64,000 nt of DNA from Bacillota bacterium (lineage in GTDB: Bacteria > Bacillota > Sulfobacillia > JAJYWN01), in contig JAJYWN010000014.1 in the NCBI GenBank assembly GCA_021791495.1, forward strand, positions 1 through 64,000, read 5' to 3'. The position numbers and the translations under genes were made by a program. Positions 51,411 through 59,264 of the stretch are shown here, piece after piece. Under the pieces are notes generated by a model that had not been told where the DNA came from, ran no database searches, and saw nothing but the letters and a program-made list of their open reading frames with translations. Position 1 is the first letter of the stretch. Each line of letters opens with the position of its first letter.

Positions 51411-52151
51411 ATGATGAGTAAATCAGCGATCGAGTGGACGGATTCAACTTGGAACCCCCTGACCGGATGCACGAAGGTCAGCCCTGGGTGCAGAAACTGC
51501 TACGCGGAGCGAATGGCATCCCGGCTGCAGGCCATGGGTCAGCCGAACTACGCCATTGGGTTCAGCCTTGCCCTCCATGAGCAGGTCCTGGAGCACCCGC
51601 TCAAGTGGCGTAAGCCACGGACAATCTTCGTGAATTCGATGGGGGATCTCTTCCATGAGAACGTCCCCGAGGAGTTCATCCGAAGAGTCTTCGACGTCAT
51701 GGCCAAGGCACACTGGCATAAATTCCAGGTGCTAACAAAACGTTCCAAACGGTTGACTGAAGTGAGCCCACATCTCCGCTGGCCAGACAACGTTCTGATG
51801 GGAGTCAGCGTGGAAAACGCCTCCTACACTCAGCGGATAGACCATCTCAAGTCCACAGGAGCTAGAACGAAGTTCTTGTCCCTGGAACCACTACTCGGCC
51901 CACTCCCTGACTTGAGACTCACAGGGATTGACTGGGTCATTGTGGGTGGAGAGTCAGGCCCAGGGGCGAGGCCGATCGAGGCTCCGTGGGTCGCTGAAAT
52001 ACGGAATCAGTGTCTGGCCCAATCAGTACCTTTCTTCTTCAAACAGTGGGGTGGGGTCCGCCGCAGACTTGCCGGCAGGCTCTTGGAGGGCCGGACCTGG
52101 GATCAGTACCCGGAGGCCTTACGTCAAAGGGCACTGGGATTCACAGACTAG
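51411..52151 (+). CDS. DUF5131/phage Gp37-Gp68 family protein (three-Cys motif)
   Basis: The 246-aa protein has EWTDSTWNPLTGCTKVSPGC followed by RNCYAERM, the three-Cys motif that names its partner TcmP, then FVNSMGDLFHENVP, QVLTKRSKRL, WVIVGGESGPGARP and FFFKQWGG. The fold resembles a radical-SAM-like barrel, and the three Cys may hold a cluster. Family members are common in phages and accessory islands; no biochemical role is firm. Two adjacent ATGs (51411, 51414) follow AAGGA. Codon use is less GC-biased than its neighbours, consistent with transfer. Confidence 0.88.
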   Translation: MMSKSAIEWTDSTWNPLTGCTKVSPGCRNCYAERMASRLQAMGQPNYAIGFSLALHEQVLEHPLKWRKPRTIFVNSMGDLFHENVPEEFIRRVFDVMAKAHWHKFQVLTKRSKRLTEVSPHLRWPDNVLMGVSVENASYTQRIDHLKSTGARTKFLSLEPLLGPLPDLRLTGIDWVIVGGESGPGARPIEAPWVAEIRNQCLAQSVPFFFKQWGGVRRRLAGRLLEGRTWDQYPEALRQRALGFTD

Positions 52152-52192
52152 GAGGCCCGGTTTCCCCGCGGACTGATAAGAGGAGGCCAGCT

Positions 52193-52591
52193 ATGAGCAA
52201 GACAGGGATCACACCGTTCCTCATGTTCGTCGGCCGAGCCGAGGAGGCCATGAACTTCTACGCTTCGCTCTTCCCCGACTCCCAGATCGTCGACATCAAG
52301 CGGTACGGGCCGGGTGAGGCCGGACCAGAGGGGTCGGTGATGCACGCCACGTTCGCTCTTGGCGGCCAGGAGTTCATGGCCAGTGACAGTTTCGTGAAGC
52401 ATGCCTTCACCTTCACGCCATCCATCTCGTTCTACGTCACCTTCCAGACGGAAGTCGAGATAGACAAGGCTTTCGCGCGGCTGGCGGACGGTGGTATGGT
52501 CTTGATGCCACTGGACGCCTACCCCTTCAGCCCCAGGTTCGGCTGGGTCCAAGACAAGTTCGGTGTCTCCTGGCAGCTTAGTCTGGCTTAA
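52193..52591 (+). CDS. PhnB-like VOC-family protein (3-demethylubiquinone-9 methyltransferase-like glyoxalase fold)
   Basis: From ATG 52193, behind AGGAGG, the protein is 132 aa. It opens with ITPFLMFVGRAEEAMNFYASLFP and ends with PRFGWVQDKFGVSWQL, the signature of the 3-dmu-9_3-mt/PhnB branch of the vicinal-oxygen-chelate superfamily. Function is unassigned in most members. It lies 41 bases after the DUF5131 gene and may share its transcript. Confidence 0.87.
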   Translation: MSKTGITPFLMFVGRAEEAMNFYASLFPDSQIVDIKRYGPGEAGPEGSVMHATFALGGQEFMASDSFVKHAFTFTPSISFYVTFQTEVEIDKAFARLADGGMVLMPLDAYPFSPRFGWVQDKFGVSWQLSLA

Positions 52592-52615
52592 GGCCTCCTG
52601 ACGCGGCCGCCGGCG

Positions 52616-53329
52616 CTAACGTTCGGTCCAGGGTACGGATGGCGCGTCGTCCGGGGGCGGGTAGATAACGTATTTGTCTTCGACCCAGATGTCGCGGCCA
52701 CCCGGAGTCACGAGCCTTGTATACCCGTTCCGCCTCTCTCCCAGCATCCCACGCTCCAGGTGGGAAGCAACTTCCATATTGGCCGGCGAGATTCGAGAGA
52801 AATCAAACCCCTCAAAGAAAGGCGATCCGGCCGCCACCGTGAGCTCACAGCGTACCTGGGAGACTTTGTCCCGAGTGTATGGAACCGTTTCTTTCTGCTG
52901 AACCCAGCCCTTGACGTTCATCGGGCCGTCGTAGACGGGGATGGTGACGTGCAGCCAAAGCTGGCCGTTCACGCCCACGACATCGTTGACCTTGACCACG
53001 GTACCGGCCGGTATGGTTCGCAGTACCGCCGATTCCTCTTGCGGGAGCAGGTGAGCGCCCAACTCGTTCTCGACGAACCGGACCTTGTAGGGGAAACTCA
53101 CATACAGCATGCTTATCGGGCGTGTCGCCGGCTTCTGGGCCGCCGACCTGAGGGCCTCGTTTTCTTTCTGGACGGACAGCAGCGCCTTCTCCTTTTCGGC
53201 CAGGCGGGACTCTAGGTCGGTGACCTTGGCAACCAGTCCACGCTGGGAGCCAAAGGCTACGAGACCGGTCGCCAGAACGCAGACAAGACAGATAACCACT
53301 ACAAGGGCAGTGGGCACACGTCGCAGCAT
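52616..53329 (-). CDS. Membrane-anchored coiled-coil protein with SH3-like region, function unknown
   Basis: The 237-aa protein has an N-terminal membrane anchor (LVVVICLVCVLATGLVAF), a short coiled coil (VTDLESRLAEKEKALLSVQ), then an SH3-like segment (LRTIPAGTVVKVNDVVGVNG to VKGWVQQ) and a C-terminal block ending GGRDIWVEDKYVIYPPP. The last block recurs in the truncated frame at 54735-54986, so the gene has a broken paralogue nearby. It would lie outside the membrane. No known family fits the C-terminal block. Confidence 0.65.
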   Translation of the reverse strand: MLRRVPTALVVVICLVCVLATGLVAFGSQRGLVAKVTDLESRLAEKEKALLSVQKENEALRSAAQKPATRPISMLYVSFPYKVRFVENELGAHLLPQEESAVLRTIPAGTVVKVNDVVGVNGQLWLHVTIPVYDGPMNVKGWVQQKETVPYTRDKVSQVRCELTVAAGSPFFEGFDFSRISPANMEVASHLERGMLGERRNGYTRLVTPGGRDIWVEDKYVIYPPPDDAPSVPWTER

Positions 53330-53415
53330 ACCGACATCTCCTCGTTCGAGTCACATCAGTACGATTAGCCAATTGGATAGACGCCCAGAAACTCAGCCAA
53401 GTTCTGCCAGACCTT

Positions 53416-53786
53416 AAGGCCATGCCCACTCTGGCCGGGAGGGTGGCAGCCCCAAGTTATGGAAATGGGACAGCAGTGGCCGCCAAGGGCACGAGTGGCC
53501 AATGGAACGAGGGGTCCCGGTCCTGGCCTTCGGGGTGGTCGGCCCGCCCAAATGCTGTATCATCTGCGGATACGATGGTGATGACGGTGTCGGCGGTGAT
53601 GTCGGCGACGGAGGTGGCGACGGCGCGCTGGTAGGATGGAACTTCTTCGTCCACGTGCCACCCTGGGCCGGCGACCCCGGCGTGACCATTCTTCCGAACG
53701 GGATGTTCCGCAAGGAGAACTGGTTCCCCGAGACCCGCAGTCTGCTCATCATCGGCGAGCGGGTGGTGAGAAGATTATCGGACTAA
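53416..53786 (+). CDS. Hypothetical frame, possibly a gene fragment
   Basis: The frame is open from 53416 to 53786, with an ATG at 53502 (95 aa). It encodes PKCCIICGYDGDDGVGG, a Gly/Asp tract, then WNFFVHVPPWAGDPGVTILP and a Trp/Phe-rich end. Third codon positions from about 53630 to 53750 are strongly GC, as in real genes here, but no clear ribosome site or domain is seen. It overlaps the convergent nitrilase gene by 12 bases. The rest of the 53330-53774 spacer shows nothing else. Confidence 0.35.
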
Positions 53787-54710
53787 TCCGGCTTTCCCAG
53801 GCGCAGAACCGGCGGGGCACCGACCTGCTGGCCCGTCTGGCGCCTGCCTAGCGATATGTTCCAGACTGCCTCGGAGTATGCCGGCCCGAATCTCCGCGTT
53901 TCCCCAAGTGCGATGGGGAGTGGCCGGTAATACCACATCAATGATGTCGGTGCGGGTCTCGGACGCCGTACAGGTCTCGCTGAGTAGCACTTCTCCGCGC
54001 GGACTACAGGCGATGCTGGCGACAACCTCCTCTTCCCGGTGTGACTGATGTCCAAACACGGCCACCGCGTGAGCGCCAATGTCGAGGGCCCGGGCCGTGA
54101 GAAGCTTCTGAGCGATCTGACCGTTGGCCAGATCGAAGCCGTCAGTGGGACAGATGATCAGCGAACATCCGGCCAGCCCAGCTAGGATCGCCGGCTCCGG
54201 CAGGAGGAAGTCGGAACAGGCAAGGATGGCCAGACGGAACCCCCGGTAGTCTATCGCCTCGAGGTGGTCCCCCGCGTCGGCCCATCCTGGCTTGCCAGGA
54301 TTCACGGGAAACAACTTGCGCTGCTTTCCAATGAATCCTGAAGGGTCACAGAAGAAGTGGGTCATGAACAGCTTGCCGGCATCTCGTTCCACCAGGCCGG
54401 CGCAAATAGCCGCACCATACTTTCGGGCCAGGTCCCGCACAGCCGAGTAGGCCTTCCCCGATGGAAGGGGCTCCGCCAGTGCCAGCAGTTCCTCCGCCGC
54501 AGTCTGTCGTCTCGGCGGTCCACCCACCAAATTCAGCTCCGGGAAAACGATGAGGTCAACGCCTTGGCCGCTGATGCGGGCCAGTTCGTCTTCCATGACC
54601 TTCAAATTCGAGATGGTGTCACCGCGAGACAGTACAGTGCTGGCCAGAGCTATCCTAATAGTCGGGGACCCACGGTTCTCTGGACCAAGGTACCTGTGTT
54701 CTTCCGCCAC
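53775..54710 (-). CDS. Carbon-nitrogen hydrolase (nitrilase superfamily)
   Basis: The 311-aa protein has the catalytic triad of the superfamily: Glu in LIVFPELNLVGG, Lys in GKQRKLFPVNPG and Cys in LAILACSDFLLP. The remaining alpha-beta-beta-alpha fold is complete to about residue 275. Members hydrolyse amides, carbamoyl groups or nitriles. The fold begins near TIRIALAST, about 16 residues after the assigned start, so a later start is possible. It lies 24 bases downstream of the truncated paralogue at 54735 on the same strand. Confidence 0.84.
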   Translation of the reverse strand: MAEEHRYLGPENRGSPTIRIALASTVLSRGDTISNLKVMEDELARISGQGVDLIVFPELNLVGGPPRRQTAAEELLALAEPLPSGKAYSAVRDLARKYGAAICAGLVERDAGKLFMTHFFCDPSGFIGKQRKLFPVNPGKPGWADAGDHLEAIDYRGFRLAILACSDFLLPEPAILAGLAGCSLIICPTDGFDLANGQIAQKLLTARALDIGAHAVAVFGHQSHREEEVVASIACSPRGEVLLSETCTASETRTDIIDVVLPATPHRTWGNAEIRAGILRGSLEHIARQAPDGPAGRCPAGSAPGKAGLVR

Positions 54711-54734
54711 TCCCGCACTCCTCCCACACCGGGC

Positions 54735-54986
54735 TTACCTGGGTGGATCCCACGGCGCATAGGGCGCCGGGTCCGCCTCCGGATAGATCACGTATCGGTC
54801 CTCGACCCAGAAATCACGGCCGCCGGCTGTCATGATCTGTGAATAGCCGGAGGACTTCTTGACCAGCCTCCCGCGCTGGTCGTGATACATCGTTGGTGAG
54901 CTCGTGACGGAGTTCAATTTTACCTCTGGGGCCCACGGTAGGACGGAGAGATGCGGGGAACATGAACCGTACCATTTCACCGACAA
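54735..54986 (-). pseudogene. Truncated paralogue of the secreted protein at 52616-53329
   Basis: The 83-residue frame ends with GYSQIMTAGGRDFWVEDRYV and IYPEADPAPYAPW, matching GYTRLVTPGGRDIWVEDKYV and IYPPPDDAPSVPW of the protein at 52616-53329. Upstream of that block similarity fades, and the membrane anchor, coiled coil and SH3-like part are absent; the sequence runs directly into the end of the amidohydrolase gene. It looks like the 3' end of a duplicated gene whose 5' part was deleted. Confidence 0.7.
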
Positions 54987-55050
54987 CTCCGGTGTGCTAA
55001 CAGCCCGGCCCGCCCGGCTCGACGCCGGTACGCTCCGGCTTATCCGCGCC

Positions 55051-56499
55051 TCAGCCCTGCCGCTTCGTGTAGATCAGCATCTCCTCGGGGTGGACAGTCT
55101 GGTAACGGAATGGCATGGCCGCCGCACCGGACGGGCCGGCCCCCGCCCCCGCATTCGCCGCCTCCACCGCCGCCTTGACCTTCGCCTCGCCGCGCGGCGT
55201 AGTAATGATGGTGCCGCCGGTCCCGTACACGACCCCGTGCGCCATGACAACCTTGCCGCCGACGATGGTCATGGCCGCCTTCCCCTCCCGCATGTCGAGG
55301 ACGGTGATGTCGGCGTCGGCGCCCACGCCCAGGTGCCCCTTATCTTTCAGGCCCAGCATGCGCGCACCGGCCGTGGAGACCTTCGACACGAACTCGTTCA
55401 TGGTGAGGGCACGATACTTCACAAGGGCCAGACCGTACTCCACGGCCACGTTCCGCGGGATGCCGCCGCCGTCGGTGGAGATGGCGTCGACCACGAAGCC
55501 GCCGCCCTTCCCCTTGCGCACGGCGCACAGGAAGGTGGACTGCGGCTGGTTCACCGGGAAACTCATCCCCACCTTCGTGTCGCGCTCCTTCCAGATGGCG
55601 ACGCCCCGCGTGCCCGTCACCAGGACGGTCTCGCCGCCCTCCTCGATCTGGACCATGCCGTAACCGTCGGCGATGGCCGCCTCCATACCCTTCAGGTCCA
55701 CGCTGTACCCGCCCATCCGTAGGTTGATGCGGGTGACGTGGCTGTGCGGCAAGCCGTCGGGGCCGAAGGAGCCACCGGTGCCGTTGATGATGGCCAGATA
55801 GGACTCGGAGACCAGATTCTTCTTCCCGTCGATGGCGGCCAGCCCCTGACGCACCTCGTCCATGGGGTCGGCGACGGTACCGCGCAGGTAGCTGTTCACA
55901 TGGGCGATGTGGAGCGAATTGTCGCCGGCCAGTTCCACCGCCTCCAGGAGACCCTTCAGGTTACTCCCCGCCTCGGTGGTGCCGCAGTGGAAAGCCACGT
56001 AGACCTTGGCCCGGTTGGCCATCTCGATCATGCGCTCCGTGGCCGCCGGGGTGGACGGGAGGTGGCCGCCGATGATCTTGATGCCGATAGCACCGTCGGC
56101 GGTGGCGGCATCGATGGCCTTGGCCACCTCCGCTTCGCTGGGCACGGCGTCGGCGTCGGGCCAGGGCCCGATGACCTGGAGGCCGGCGATATTCAGGCCG
56201 CAGGCGCGCACCGGGAAGTCCCGGACGACGCCGCGCATCTCGCTCATATCAAGGGCAGTGCAGACCCCGGCCTTCGCCATCATGCGGTGCGCGGGTCCGT
56301 CGACGTGGGTGTGGGTGTCAATGACGCCGGGAATGGCGGTGTAGCCGCTGAGGTCGATGATCTCCTTAGCGTCGGCGCCGGAGAGGGATGGGCCCATCTC
56401 GGCCACCTTGCCGGCAACGATACCGATGTCAAGGACGGCGTCGGTGCCGTTAACGGGATCGATGACGTGGGCGGCGCGTAGGATGAGGTCGTACTTCAT
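55051..56499 (-). CDS. Dihydroorotase-like amidohydrolase (D-aminoacylase/formyltransferase-FmdA-like branch)
   Basis: From ATG 56499 the protein is 482 aa. It begins with LILRAAHVIDPVNGTDAVLD and GVIDTHTHVDGPAHRMM (HxH metal ligands), has VAFHCGTTEAGSN and IAHVNSYLRG in the middle and the C-terminal GHLGVGADADITVLDMREGK typical of urease-fold amidohydrolases. The substrate is unknown; the formylmethanofuran-dehydrogenase FmdA/FwdA branch is one possible relation. A last Gly/Ala tract precedes a YQTVHPEEMLIY tail. It may form a reverse unit with the fragment and the nitrilase downstream. Confidence 0.83.
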   Translation of the reverse strand: MKYDLILRAAHVIDPVNGTDAVLDIGIVAGKVAEMGPSLSGADAKEIIDLSGYTAIPGVIDTHTHVDGPAHRMMAKAGVCTALDMSEMRGVVRDFPVRACGLNIAGLQVIGPWPDADAVPSEAEVAKAIDAATADGAIGIKIIGGHLPSTPAATERMIEMANRAKVYVAFHCGTTEAGSNLKGLLEAVELAGDNSLHIAHVNSYLRGTVADPMDEVRQGLAAIDGKKNLVSESYLAIINGTGGSFGPDGLPHSHVTRINLRMGGYSVDLKGMEAAIADGYGMVQIEEGGETVLVTGTRGVAIWKERDTKVGMSFPVNQPQSTFLCAVRKGKGGGFVVDAISTDGGGIPRNVAVEYGLALVKYRALTMNEFVSKVSTAGARMLGLKDKGHLGVGADADITVLDMREGKAAMTIVGGKVVMAHGVVYGTGGTIITTPRGEAKVKAAVEAANAGAGAGPSGAAAMPFRYQTVHPEEMLIYTKRQG

Positions 56500-56768
56500 T
56501 CGGATCGGGTCAGCTCCTCTGCATTTGGACAGATCGGGTCGAGTCGGGTCGGACTGGATCCTGTACTTTCCTAAGTACTTAGACGCCGGAGCGCACCGAC
56601 CCTGCCGGAGACGCACCCTTCACCCTCACCTCTGGTAAAAGCCCTGACGGTCCCATGTAGTCAGGACTACAACTGGAACCGGAAGGAAATAGAACCATCG
56701 AGGCAAACGTGCTCCCCAGATATCCTTAACCCTAAAGGTTGAAAGAATTCTCGACGGGAGAGCGCGCT

Positions 56769-57107
56769 TTGGATATACTTTTCCGTAGCAGGAGGCTCCA
56801 GAGAGACTGCAGTCTCCTGAAGAACGCGGTACGCCGGTGGGGAGACGAGTGTGGTCACCTGATCTTGGCACGCCTTGATGATCTCAGGGCCGCCGAGAAC
56901 CTAAGTCATATGCGTATCTCTCCGTCTGGCCGCTGCCATGAGTTGACTGGCGACAGGCGTGGCCAATTGTCCATTGACGTGAAACACCCATATCGCCTCA
57001 TCTTTACTCCGGTAGATAGGCCTGTTCCCCGGAAGCCAGACGGCGGCCTTGATTGGGTCCGAGTGACGCAAGTCTGCGTGCTGGGGGTGGAGGACACAGA
57101 TGAGTGA
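56769..57107 (+). CDS. higB: HigB/RelE-type toxin
   Basis: From TTG 56769 (GGGAG 8 bases upstream) the protein is 112 aa. It has the RelE-superfamily pattern: a helical start, then LSHMRISPSGRCHELTGDRRG and QLSIDVKHPYRLIFTPVDRP with beta strands and a basic surface. Proteins of this type cleave mRNA on the ribosome. It overlaps the antitoxin gene by 8 bases in toxin-first order, as in higBA. The frame also extends to TTG 56739. Confidence 0.82.
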   Translation: MDILFRSRRLQRDCSLLKNAVRRWGDECGHLILARLDDLRAAENLSHMRISPSGRCHELTGDRRGQLSIDVKHPYRLIFTPVDRPVPRKPDGGLDWVRVTQVCVLGVEDTDE

Positions 57108-58263
57108 GAAAGTCTATCGTTACGAGCCAGATGTGGTTTCGCCTCCGGGTGTCACGTTACTTGAGACCATTGAGGCCCTCGGGCTGTCCCAGAGTGACCT
57201 AGCCGAAAGAATGGGGCGCCCTGTCAAGACCATCAATGAGATCATCTCCGGGAAGGCCGCCATCACCTCTGACACGGCCCTGCAACTGGAGATGGTGCTG
57301 GGCGTTCCGGCTAGTTTCTGGCGTAACAGGGAAAGCCACTACCGCGAGTTTCTGGCTCGTGATAAGGAGCGGTCCCACCTGGCATCAGATGCATCCCTGC
57401 TTAAGCGGGTCCCCGAGGCCGCCATGGTCAAGGCCGGATGGATCGAGAAAGCGCGCGGCCCGGTCGAGCGGACTCGGGCTGTGCTGCGCTTTTTCGGCGT
57501 GGCCTCGGCACAAGCCTGGGAACAGGTTAGCGTGAGCCAGGCCACACTTTTCGGCATGCCGGAAGCCGGCCTGCGAGCCAACCACGGGAACCTGACGGCC
57601 TGGTTGCGTAAGGGCGAAGTGGAAGGCAACCGGATAGAGTGCAGTTCATTCGACAGCGGGTTGTTCCGCGAGACACTCCGGGCCACCCACGAGTTCACTA
57701 AGGAGAGACCGGCCACTTACACGCCCAAACTGCAAAACGCCTGTGCCGCGGCTGGTGTGGCGGTAGTTCTGGTTCCCGGACTCCCCCTCCCAGACGGCAA
57801 GCCCGGCCCTTCGAACAAGACGAAGCAAACTGCGAGGCGTGTCGTCGGGGCCACGCGGTGGCTGGGCCCCAACAAAGGGCTGATCCAGTTGAACCCCATG
57901 GGGCTCCAGACAGAGGATGATTTCTGGCTCGCTTTCCTCCATCAAGCAGGCCACCTCCTGCTGCATGGGAAACGCCGGGGGTTCCTTGAAGGCGCCAGCA
58001 TCTTTGGCGGTTTGGGAGGCGGCGAAGCACCCGAAGAGGATGAAGCCAATCGGTTTGCCTTCAACCTGTTTGTACCACCCATCGAATACCGGCAACTCAT
58101 CGCCGGCTTCGGCGAGGTCGGCGAAGGCGGCGCTGTCGCTGAGGAAGCAATCCTCCGGTTCGCCGAGAAGATTGGGGTGGCGCCGGGTATCGTCGTCGGA
58201 AGGCTGGAGCGCGAGGGGAGACTATCCGCCGGCGGCATGGACGGGCTCAAAAAGCGCCTGTAG
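57100..58263 (+). CDS. higA: HigA-type XRE antitoxin fused to an ImmA/IrrE-like domain with Gln in place of catalytic Glu
   Basis: Residues about 15-75 form an XRE helix-turn-helix (LGLSQSDLAERMGRPVKTIN, EIISGKAAITSDTALQLEMV). The C-terminal 200 residues are ImmA/IrrE-like, with the zinc-peptidase motif reading HQAGHLLLHG (His281, Gln282, His285) and a downstream EEDEANRFAFNLFVPP (third ligand Glu). The canonical motif is HExxH, so the catalytic Glu is lost while the metal ligands remain. It should neutralise the toxin and repress the operon; the dead protease domain may sense a partner without cleaving. Confidence 0.85.
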   Translation: MSEKVYRYEPDVVSPPGVTLLETIEALGLSQSDLAERMGRPVKTINEIISGKAAITSDTALQLEMVLGVPASFWRNRESHYREFLARDKERSHLASDASLLKRVPEAAMVKAGWIEKARGPVERTRAVLRFFGVASAQAWEQVSVSQATLFGMPEAGLRANHGNLTAWLRKGEVEGNRIECSSFDSGLFRETLRATHEFTKERPATYTPKLQNACAAAGVAVVLVPGLPLPDGKPGPSNKTKQTARRVVGATRWLGPNKGLIQLNPMGLQTEDDFWLAFLHQAGHLLLHGKRRGFLEGASIFGGLGGGEAPEEDEANRFAFNLFVPPIEYRQLIAGFGEVGEGGAVAEEAILRFAEKIGVAPGIVVGRLEREGRLSAGGMDGLKKRL

Positions 58264-58314
58264 CATCGTGGCTGTACTGACAGAGGCGTCCTAAGCATAT
58301 CGGGAGGAATCGAC

Positions 58315-59250
58315 GTGAAGATCTTCGGCGGCCGCGCCACCACAGAACTGACCGTGAGCATCTGCTCTTACCTGGGCATTGAACCCGGCCTGGCGGCCAT
58401 CTCGAAGTTCCCGAACGACAACACCTTCGTCCGCATCAAGGAGAACGTCCGAAATCAGGATGTCTTCGTCGTTCAGACCTCGGTACCGCCCGTGGACGAG
58501 GCTTTCATGGAACTCCTCATCATGGTGGATACGCTGCGCCGCGCCTCGGCCAAGAGCATCACCGCGGTCCTCCCCTACTACCCGTACGTCCGCTCGGATA
58601 AGAAAGACCAGCCAAGGGTGCCCATCACCGCCCGCCTGGTGGCCGACCTGATGGTGACGGCCGGCGTGAACCGCGTCATCACGGTGGACCTTACCGCCGA
58701 CCAGATCCAAGGGTTTTTCACCATACCGGCCGACCACCTGACGGCCCAACCGGTCTTCGTCCGCTACTTCAAGGAGAAACAGTTGGCGGGTGAACTGCCC
58801 GACCCCGTCATCGTCGCCCCGGACCCGGGGGCCGTCAAGCGGGCCCAGCGTTTCTCCGAGAAGATGGGCGCCTCGATTGCCTTCGTCGACAAGCGCCGCG
58901 TGGGAGACGAAGTCAGGGCGACCACGGTCGTGGGCGAGGTCGCCGGCAAGCAGGCCATCCTCTTCGACGAGGAGATCGACCGCGGCTCCACTTTCGTCCA
59001 GGCCGTAAAGCTCTTGACCGACCGCGGCGCCACGGAGGTGTATGGCGCGTGCACCCATGCCGTCTTGTCTGACGGCGCGCCCGAGCGCCTCTCCAAGACG
59101 GCGGTCAAGGAATTCGTGGTCACCGATACCGTACCGGTACCGGCGACAAAGCGGTGGGGAAACCTTGTGGTGTTGCCCATCGCCCCGCTATTAGGGGAGT
59201 GCATCAGGCGCATCGACGGCGGCCAGTCGGTCAGCGCGTTGTTCGAGTAG
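58315..59250 (+). CDS. prs: Divergent ribose-phosphate pyrophosphokinase-like protein
   Basis: The 311-aa protein has the Prs fold: GRATTELTVSICSYLGI, FPNDNTFVRIKENVRNQDVFVVQ, LPYYPYVRSDKKDQPRVPIT, VDLTADQIQGFF, and APDPGAVKRAQRFSEKMGA. Key sites differ from true Prs: the His of DLHAxQIQGFF is Thr127, and the PRPP loop usually DDMIDTGGT reads DEEIDRGST (218-226). It could be a class of PRPP synthetase with other requirements or a related enzyme. GTG start 58315 has GGGAGGA upstream. It starts 51 bases after the antitoxin gene but is probably independent. Confidence 0.85.
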   Translation: MKIFGGRATTELTVSICSYLGIEPGLAAISKFPNDNTFVRIKENVRNQDVFVVQTSVPPVDEAFMELLIMVDTLRRASAKSITAVLPYYPYVRSDKKDQPRVPITARLVADLMVTAGVNRVITVDLTADQIQGFFTIPADHLTAQPVFVRYFKEKQLAGELPDPVIVAPDPGAVKRAQRFSEKMGASIAFVDKRRVGDEVRATTVVGEVAGKQAILFDEEIDRGSTFVQAVKLLTDRGATEVYGACTHAVLSDGAPERLSKTAVKEFVVTDTVPVPATKRWGNLVVLPIAPLLGECIRRIDGGQSVSALFE

Positions 59251-59264
59251 GAGTAACTATCGGC

